A stretch of DNA of 10,472 nt from an uncultured Bacilli bacterium (GTDB taxonomy: Bacteria > Bacillota_I > Bacilli_A > RFN20 > CAG-826). The notes under the pieces were generated by a model. The model was not told where the DNA came from. It made no database searches and worked only from the letters and a program-made list of their open reading frames with translations. A program made the translations under genes and the position numbers. Of this stretch, positions 6,093 to 10,472 are shown piece by piece. The DNA lies in assembly GCA_934133115.1 (NCBI GenBank), contig CAKPAV010000039.1, positions 1 to 10,472 on the forward strand, read 5' to 3'. Position 1 is the stretch's first letter, and each line of letters begins with the position of its first letter.

Positions 6093-7965
6093 CAGTCATT
6101 TCTTCGGCGATTTTATCAGTCCAAACTAATTTGACTTGATTATCTAATTGATTCATATTTACATCAAATCCAAATTTAGTTGTACCAGCCCAATTATTAC
6201 GACTTATATATGTAACTGCATCTTTGTTTTCTGGTGAATAAAGTTTTAAATCAGCATTATCAAATTGATTTGTGATTTCTTTTCCAGTTACGGATGTAGA
6301 ATACTTTTCAGCATCAAAATCTTTATGAATAGTGGCTACAAATTTAGAATTACCTTCAGTAGTATTGCCTTTAAAAGAAGTACTAATGCTAGAGTTTTTT
6401 TTCTTTAATATATTGTTAATAGCATCATGAGAATCTTTAGCAACAGTTAAATAATAGTCGCCTTCATCTACAACGTATGTTTTTGCTTTATAACTATCAT
6501 AAGAAGCAAAATATTTACCATCAACAACTAATTCCACAACTTCACTAGCGCCTTTATCTAGTATTTTTGTTTTGTTAAATGCAACTAGTTCGACAGAAGA
6601 TTTTTCAATGTTGTTTTCAATATCATACGTTGTATATGGCTTTTGAATATATAATTGAACAGTTTCTTTACCTTTAGCATCACCAGTATTAGTTACTTTT
6701 ACATTAAAGATATATTGATCTTTTTGCTCATTATATTCTTTTAATGCAAAATTAGAATAACTAAATGTGGTGTAAGATAAACCATATCCAAATGGATAAG
6801 CAATTGCTTCATAGTAATCATAAGTATATGAGGAATCATCGACATTTGCTCTTTGCAACATTTTATCTTCATAACGGGTTTCAGCGTAGCGATAGCCGTT
6901 ATAAATTCCTTCTTGATAAACTACATATGGACTGCATGATCCACTAATACCATCTTGAGTTATTTTACTTGAATCACCACCACCAGGTAATGAATAGAAG
7001 AATGTTCCCCAGTTAGCGTATACAGGATTAAAACGATGCTCGTTCCAGAATGCATCGGATAATCTTCCCGATGGATTTACTGTACCACGCATTATTTTAG
7101 CCAATGAACGTGTACCTGAAGTACCAACTGTTCCACACCAAATCAATGAATCAATATTATAATCACTTACAAAATCACATTCGACTTGGTTAGTAGTGTT
7201 CATAATAACAAGGAAATGTTTAAATTGTTTTCCTTCACCAGTACGGCTACTAATATTACTAATGACTGAAATTTCATTTGGAGATAATTCAAGATAGTTG
7301 CCATTGGTCATATCTTTTTTATCGCCAGTATTATAGCGAATATCAACACTTTCACTACCTAATCTTGTTAACACAAAGACAGCGACATCAGCATTATCAT
7401 CTTTGCTACTAGGAAGTTTATCCCAACCAGCATCACCAATAGTGTATTCAACGCCAACACCATTATTGGAAACACGGCCATATGTGCCTTTGTTAGTATT
7501 GTACCAATCCCAAAGACTACTATTTACTTCAAAGCCTTCCTCTTCAAGAGCAGTTTTGAAGTCGATTTTACTAGCACCGCCATTAGCGCCAGACCCGCCG
7601 CCACCAATAGCCATATCGACACTAGAAACACTAAACAAACTTACTTTTGGTTTCTCGCCAGTTAATGGAAGCGCGTTGTTTTTATTTTCTAATAATACAG
7701 CACCTTCTGATACAACATCTTCACATAATTTCATACCATTTTCTTTTTCTTCTTTAACGGATTTGAATTTAGTTTTGTAATATGTTGTATCTTCATTTTC
7801 GGCATTTTCATCTTCAATCATAATGTTTGTTGTTTCATTTAAAAAACCATTAATAGTTTGTGCGTTTTCATTAATTATTGCATTTCCTGTTAATAAAACA
7901 GCAAGCAAAAATGAAAAAGAAGTAGTTAATGCTTTAAACACAACTTTTGCTTTATTTGTCTTCAT
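6046..7965 (-). CDS. GH3 hydrolase, C-terminal-type domain plus fibronectin III-like domain, placed first; upstream half of a split gene
   Basis: It starts at ATG 7965, overlapping the stop of the 151-aa gene by 14 nt, with an AAGGAAGGAAAG purine-rich ribosome binding site. Residues ~10-30 are a hydrophobic signal anchor. Residues ~85-400 carry the GH3 C-terminal alpha/beta domain: EGAVLLENKNNALPL (88-102), a Gly-rich loop GGGGSGANGG (121-130), SGRLSDAFW (299-307), VVYQEGIYNGYRYAETRYED (348-367), and PFGYGLSYTTF (391-401). Residues ~405-510 are the fibronectin III-like domain (KVTNTGDAKGKETVQLYIQ). Residues ~511-639 are a beta-rich extension without a name. In ordinary GH3 enzymes this domain follows the barrel. 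Here it precedes it, as in the reversed-order GH3 beta-glucosidases known from Ruminococcus albus and Butyrivibrio. The frame stops at the junction with the barrel, where a single-base frame change continues the protein. Confidence 0.85.
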   Translation of the reverse strand: MKTNKAKVVFKALTTSFSFLLAVLLTGNAIINENAQTINGFLNETTNIMIEDENAENEDTTYYKTKFKSVKEEKENGMKLCEDVVSEGAVLLENKNNALPLTGEKPKVSLFSVSSVDMAIGGGGSGANGGASKIDFKTALEEEGFEVNSSLWDWYNTNKGTYGRVSNNGVGVEYTIGDAGWDKLPSSKDDNADVAVFVLTRLGSESVDIRYNTGDKKDMTNGNYLELSPNEISVISNISSRTGEGKQFKHFLVIMNTTNQVECDFVSDYNIDSLIWCGTVGTSGTRSLAKIMRGTVNPSGRLSDAFWNEHRFNPVYANWGTFFYSLPGGGDSSKITQDGISGSCSPYVVYQEGIYNGYRYAETRYEDKMLQRANVDDSSYTYDYYEAIAYPFGYGLSYTTFSYSNFALKEYNEQKDQYIFNVKVTNTGDAKGKETVQLYIQKPYTTYDIENNIEKSSVELVAFNKTKILDKGASEVVELVVDGKYFASYDSYKAKTYVVDEGDYYLTVAKDSHDAINNILKKKNSSISTSFKGNTTEGNSKFVATIHKDFDAEKYSTSVTGKEITNQFDNADLKLYSPENKDAVTYISRNNWAGTTKFGFDVNMNQLDNQVKLVWTDKIAEEMTDVITAPEKSDVPFFN

Positions 7966-8407
7966 ATGTTTCTTTCCTTCCTTGTTTTTTCATTATTCCA
8001 ATAAATGATAAAATGAGTGCAATTAACATAAATACTAAAGGTAAAAAGAAACCCATATTCATTGTTGTGAATGCATCCCAAGTGAGACCACCAAAGAACA
8101 CAGTTGTTAGATACATATAAGATGTACGAATATCTAAACAAAATGCCGCTAAAGTGATGATCCATAATACAGGAGTAGCAAATTTGCTAGTAACATCAAA
8201 TAGTATCATTCCAATAAAGACTAGGCTTCCAAATAATAAAAGCAATGGAACACCAACATTGTAATAACTACCGATGTCTGGACTGCCAACATACCCACCC
8301 CAATAGATGAATGAAGAGATTAAGCACAAAAGTGCTCCTACGCTGGAAATGTAAAATCCGGCAGTACGAGTTTTTATGAAATCTTTGAGATAATTAAGAA
8401 TTTTCAT
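7952..8407 (-). CDS. Small multi-pass membrane protein of unknown function (151 aa)
   Basis: The start is ATG 8407 (MKILNYLKDF), chosen because GGAGGA (8416-8411) stands just upstream. A longer frame from 8443 would run through that site and the operator. Hydrophobic segments lie at about 17-38, 50-71, 78-92 and 118-139, with a possible further one at 97-107. The ends are basic/polar (N-terminal KDFIKTRT, C-terminal KKQGRKETYEDK), so it is an integral membrane protein of four or five spans. No transporter, sensor or enzyme motif is seen. It is the first gene of the operon. Its stop overlaps the GH3 start by 14 nt, so the two are likely translationally coupled. A role in placing or supporting the membrane-anchored GH3 is a guess from context only. 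Confidence 0.8.
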   Translation of the reverse strand: MKILNYLKDFIKTRTAGFYISSVGALLCLISSFIYWGGYVGSPDIGSYYNVGVPLLLLFGSLVFIGMILFDVTSKFATPVLWIITLAAFCLDIRTSYMYLTTVFFGGLTWDAFTTMNMGFFLPLVFMLIALILSFIGIMKKQGRKETYEDK

Positions 8408-8428
8408 GTTTCCTCCACTATGAAAAAC

Positions 8429-8442
8429 GCTAAGCGCTTTCA
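8429..8442 (-). promoter_or_regulatory. cre / LacI-family operator candidate over the transcription start
   Basis: The minus strand reads TGAAAGCGCTTAGC, matching the CcpA-type cre consensus TGWAANCGNTNWCA at 12 of 14 positions. The left half is perfect, and the core AAGCGCTT is an 8-bp palindrome. It lies 1 nt downstream of a TATAAT box, so a bound repressor would cover the predicted start near 8437. CcpA or a local LacI-family repressor would fit; no regulator gene is in the window to tell them apart. Confidence 0.55.
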
Positions 8443-8443
8443 A

Positions 8444-8477
8444 ATTATATTATATTTTATCACTGTTCACTAATTGC
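8444..8477 (-). promoter_or_regulatory. Candidate promoter of the operon
   Basis: Two overlapping perfect -10 boxes (TATAAT at 8454-8449 and 8449-8444) precede the operator and the first gene. No good -35 hexamer stands at 16-18 bp; the best positions give weak matches such as TAGTGA at 8472-8467. A weak -35 next to paired upstream palindromes fits an activator-dependent promoter, which is inference. Confidence 0.45.
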
Positions 8478-8481
8478 GATA

Positions 8482-8511
8482 ATTGCAATTAATATACTAG
8501 AACATTGCAAA
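8482..8511 (-). promoter_or_regulatory. Paired ATTGCAA sites just upstream of the promoter
   Basis: ATTGCAAT at 8482-8489 and ATTGCAAA at 8504-8511 start exactly 22 bp apart, the same spacing as in the two 33-bp elements. Relative to a start near 8437 they fall at roughly -45 to -74, a usual position for an activator. ATTGCGAT at 8473-8480 is a further variant, reaching the -35 region. Confidence 0.4.
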
Positions 8512-8621
8512 AAGAACAAATGTGCTTTGATAAATATGAACATTGATAAATTTTATGATAATTTTATTGCATAAAAAAACCAAGATAAGTCACATATAAA
8601 CCTATATTGGTGAATTTTTAA

Positions 8622-8659
8622 AACTATTGCAATCGTTTTGAAAATATATTGCAATAGTT
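8622..8659 (-). repeat. 33-bp repeated regulatory element, copy 2, inside a 12-bp perfect inverted repeat
   Basis: AACTATTGCAAT (8622-8633) and ATTGCAATAGTT (8648-8659) are exact reverse complements separated by 14 nt. The core 8624-8656 matches 68-100 at 29 of 33 positions, including the shared TTTGAAAATATATTGCA. The palindromic ATTGCAAT units start 22 bp apart. There is no T-run beside it, so a protein-binding site is likelier than a terminator. Confidence 0.55.
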
Positions 8660-8667
8660 ATACTTGT

Positions 8668-8690
8668 TAAATAAATAAGATATTTATTTA
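8668..8690 (-). terminator. Weak AT-only hairpin after the beta-helix gene
   Basis: A 10-bp perfect stem (8668-8677 with 8681-8690) and a 3-nt loop, 10 nt past the stop codon. It contains only A:T pairs and no U-run follows in the minus-strand transcript, so it is a poor intrinsic terminator. It may protect the mRNA end or be a by-product of base composition. Confidence 0.25.
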
Positions 8691-8699
8691 GACTATAAA

Positions 8700-10472
8700 T
8701 TAATTATTATAACAACCAATAGATTGTTTATAAGGATTATTATTAAAGTCCAATAATATTTCATCAATTAGAACTGAGTTTTCTTTTTTAAATAATTCTT
8801 CTCCATTCATAATTGCATACTTTTTAGCGTTATCAAATCCAATTCTACTTTCAATAGTAGAACCAACTTCATATTGTGGAAGAGGATTATAATTAAATTG
8901 GCTAGTATCGTTAGTGGTTTTATTTGATTTATTAATAAAACTATTTAATCCATCAATTTTAGCGCCACTTACACTATATATGAAGTTATGATCTAGTGTT
9001 GTATTAACTAGATTACCAAATTTAAATGAAGCAGTGCTAGATTGATTATAAATTAAGTTATTAAAGAAATGTATTTTACGATTGTCTTTAATTTGTAATA
9101 TAACTGGAGAAGTATCGCTAGATGTAATAATAGTATTGTTATATATTTCATAACCAGAAGAATAGTAATTCATATAGATAATACCATTATTTCCTTTGTC
9201 ATTAACGGATAAATTATATCGAACGATTGTTTTATCTTCGCCAATTACATCATTTTCATTAGCAAAATTGCAATTAATAAATAAGCCAAAGGCATTATCA
9301 TGCGAATAATTATATTGCCAAATAGTATTTTTACTTTGTAAATCGGCATCTAATAATGATCCATCCATAATTGTATTTGTATTATTAGGTAATGGATTTT
9401 TCATTGCTTTATTATTATATCCTTCGTTATATTGAATGATTGTTCCATCAACATAAGATGTAACAATTTGATTACCAGTATAACATCTTAGTGCAGTATC
9501 GTGAATTATGTTATGTTCAATAGTTCCACCTAATAAATTTCTTGCAAAAATAGCATTTTTTCCAACATTAGAAATATTGTTATAAGATATTTCTACGTTT
9601 GTGTAAGCAGTTTTTGAGAAACTATCACTATATGGTGAAACTTTTGAAACAGTATTACCTTCTTTATACCAATAAGTAGATATGCCAACATTATCCACAT
9701 TTTCAATGATATTATTAGTAATTGTAACATTATCATATTTTGAATATTTACTACTAGCCCACATTTGAATGCCACCAGTGGACTTAGAAGATAATGCAGA
9801 ACCGTTATTTTCAGCATCTAAATATCCTTTAATATGATGAATGTATAAATTTCGTATAGTAATATTTTTATATGTTATATAGTTATTTTTATTTCCGCCA
9901 TCGATATCAATTAATACACCGCGACGGTTACCTTCAACTTCACTAGAATCAGTGATATCTAGATTTTCCACAATGATATTGTTAGAGTTTTTTATATAAA
10001 TAACGCCTTTACCATTTTCATTATTGTAGTCAAATTTAGGTAAGTCACCTTTATCATAACTAGAAACAATAATAGGATTATCATCATCACCATTAACATT
10101 TATTAACGATAAAGAAGAATTAAATTCGCTACCTCGTTTAAATAATAATTTATCGCCACCAACGAGTTTAATATTATTTACGGCATCAAGATTATTAAAT
10201 GGACTAGATATTGTACCAGTACCATTAGTTTTAGCATTATTATCAAAGTAATACTTTTTATTTGTTTTATCTTCATCGGATTCGTTATATTTTAAAGTAA
10301 TGTTATATTTAGATGCTAATTCACTAGCTTCACCCGCTAAATATGGCTTACATTCTTTTACTATATCATTATTAATATGATATCCGACATTTTTACCAGC
10401 ATCTAAACCAGTAACATTATACGCTCCTTGATGGAAATAAGGATCTTTTCTTAATCCACTAGGAACATTATG
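8700..10472 (-). CDS. Right-handed parallel beta-helix surface protein, 5' end outside the window (590 aa visible)
   Basis: The frame is open from the TAA at 8702-8700 to the window edge with no stop and no ATG in its first 167 codons. The GTG at 9971 lies inside a conserved beta strand (NNIIVENLDIT) and is not a start. Visible residues ~74-170 show the entry pattern of beta-helix polysaccharide-active proteins: YYFDNNAKTNGTG, SSPFNNL, GGDKLLFKRG, PIIVSSYDKGDLPKF. After that come helical turns rich in asparagine ladders (NVTITNNIIENVDNVGI, NVEISYNNISNVGKNAI, TIEHNIIHDT, IWQYNYSHDNAFGLFINC, YEIYNNTIITSS, FFNNLIY). The DGSLLDAD stretch before QYNYSHDN is also typical. The family includes polysaccharide lyases and hydrolases as well as non-catalytic adhesins. 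No catalytic set can be assigned, so the substrate is unknown. The C-terminus (KQSIGCYNN) has no anchor; a signal peptide or anchor would lie in the missing N-terminus. Confidence 0.85.
   Translation of the reverse strand, partial: HNVPSGLRKDPYFHQGAYNVTGLDAGKNVGYHINNDIVKECKPYLAGEASELASKYNITLKYNESDEDKTNKKYYFDNNAKTNGTGTISSPFNNLDAVNNIKLVGGDKLLFKRGSEFNSSLSLINVNGDDDNPIIVSSYDKGDLPKFDYNNENGKGVIYIKNSNNIIVENLDITDSSEVEGNRRGVLIDIDGGNKNNYITYKNITIRNLYIHHIKGYLDAENNGSALSSKSTGGIQMWASSKYSKYDNVTITNNIIENVDNVGISTYWYKEGNTVSKVSPYSDSFSKTAYTNVEISYNNISNVGKNAIFARNLLGGTIEHNIIHDTALRCYTGNQIVTSYVDGTIIQYNEGYNNKAMKNPLPNNTNTIMDGSLLDADLQSKNTIWQYNYSHDNAFGLFINCNFANENDVIGEDKTIVRYNLSVNDKGNNGIIYMNYYSSGYEIYNNTIITSSDTSPVILQIKDNRKIHFFNNLIYNQSSTASFKFGNLVNTTLDHNFIYSVSGAKIDGLNSFINKSNKTTNDTSQFNYNPLPQYEVGSTIESRIGFDNAKKYAIMNGEELFKKENSVLIDEILLDFNNNPYKQSIGCYNN

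Larger units (their letters stand above)
8408..8699 (-). promoter_or_regulatory. Intergenic control region of the GH3/surface-protein operon
   Basis: 292 bases without a gene. From right to left it holds an all-AT hairpin (8668-8690) just past the beta-helix gene, the 33-bp element with a 12-bp perfect inverted repeat (8622-8659), single TTGCA-type motifs near 8566 and 8504, a second 22-bp-spaced pair (8482 and 8504), overlapping TATAAT boxes (8454-8444), a cre/LacI-like operator (8429-8442), and the ribosome binding site at 8411-8416. The density of ATTGC[AG] motifs suggests several binding sites for one regulator. Confidence 0.55.

Noticed and set aside
8460..8543. 27-codon minus-strand frame in the intergenic region (MFIFIKAHLF...)
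   Set aside because: No ribosome binding site, it overlaps the predicted promoter and palindromes, and its composition looks like translated AT-rich spacer.
8627..8641. Second cre-like match (TTGCAATCGTTTTGA, one mismatch to a loose consensus)
   Set aside because: It falls inside the 33-bp element. The CG core is absent from the other copy at 68-100, so it is probably a chance match within a different site.
9969..9971. GTG as start of a 423-aa beta-helix protein
   Set aside because: No ribosome binding site, and it lies in the middle of a continuous open frame with family-like sequence upstream.
1..10472. CRISPR array, tRNA/rRNA genes, insertion sequence or phage genes
   Set aside because: No spaced direct-repeat array, transposase, integrase, terminal inverted repeats or structured RNA gene was seen on either strand.
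1..10472. Mollicute-type code with TGA as Trp
   Set aside because: Tryptophans in conserved GH3 and B-repeat positions are TGG, all assigned genes end in TAA, and no frame needs TGA read-through.

Overview
The window is AT-rich bacterial DNA with every supported gene on the minus strand. The genetic code looks standard: Trp is TGG and every visible stop is TAA. Strong AGGAGG-type ribosome binding sites, short overlapping gene junctions, and secreted proteins built from InlB/Listeria-Bacteroides-type B-repeats point to a low-GC Firmicute. It is most likely an uncultured gut member of the Bacilli/Erysipelotrichia/Clostridia. No taxonomic marker gene is present, so this is inference.

Layout, in the direction of transcription (right to left). 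(1) 10472-8700 is the 3' part of a large secreted right-handed parallel beta-helix protein. Its frame is open to the window edge, so its start lies outside. (2) 8699-8408 is a 292-base regulatory region. It holds several ATTGCAAT-like palindromes, a promoter candidate, and a cre/LacI-type operator placed over the predicted transcription start. (3) 8407-190 reads as one operon: a 151-aa membrane protein; a domain-permuted family 3 glycoside hydrolase (GH3) split over two overlapping frames (7965-6046 and 6092-4911); an 801-aa membrane-anchored multidomain surface protein with a CBM6/35-like N-terminal domain; a 43-aa acidic microprotein; and a 718-aa secreted multidomain protein. Gene junctions are -14, -47 (frameshift zone), -1, +15 and +12 nt. 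A clear rho-independent terminator at 125-173 closes the operon. (4) 1-120 is noncoding and appears to be the control region of a further leftward operon.

Working model: this is a surface polysaccharide-use or adhesion locus. The GH3 enzyme has an N-terminal and a C-terminal membrane segment. The 801-aa protein has an N-terminal signal anchor and a putative carbohydrate-binding domain. Both large surface proteins carry two copies each of a ~140-residue beta-rich module that I cannot assign to a family, alternating with B-repeats. The operator and the activator-like site pairs suggest carbon-source control.

The most notable observations are the four-copy unassigned module, the 43-aa microprotein between the two surface protein genes, the frame break in the permuted GH3, and a 33-bp element (29/33 identical) occurring at both ends of the window with palindromes exactly 22 bp apart.
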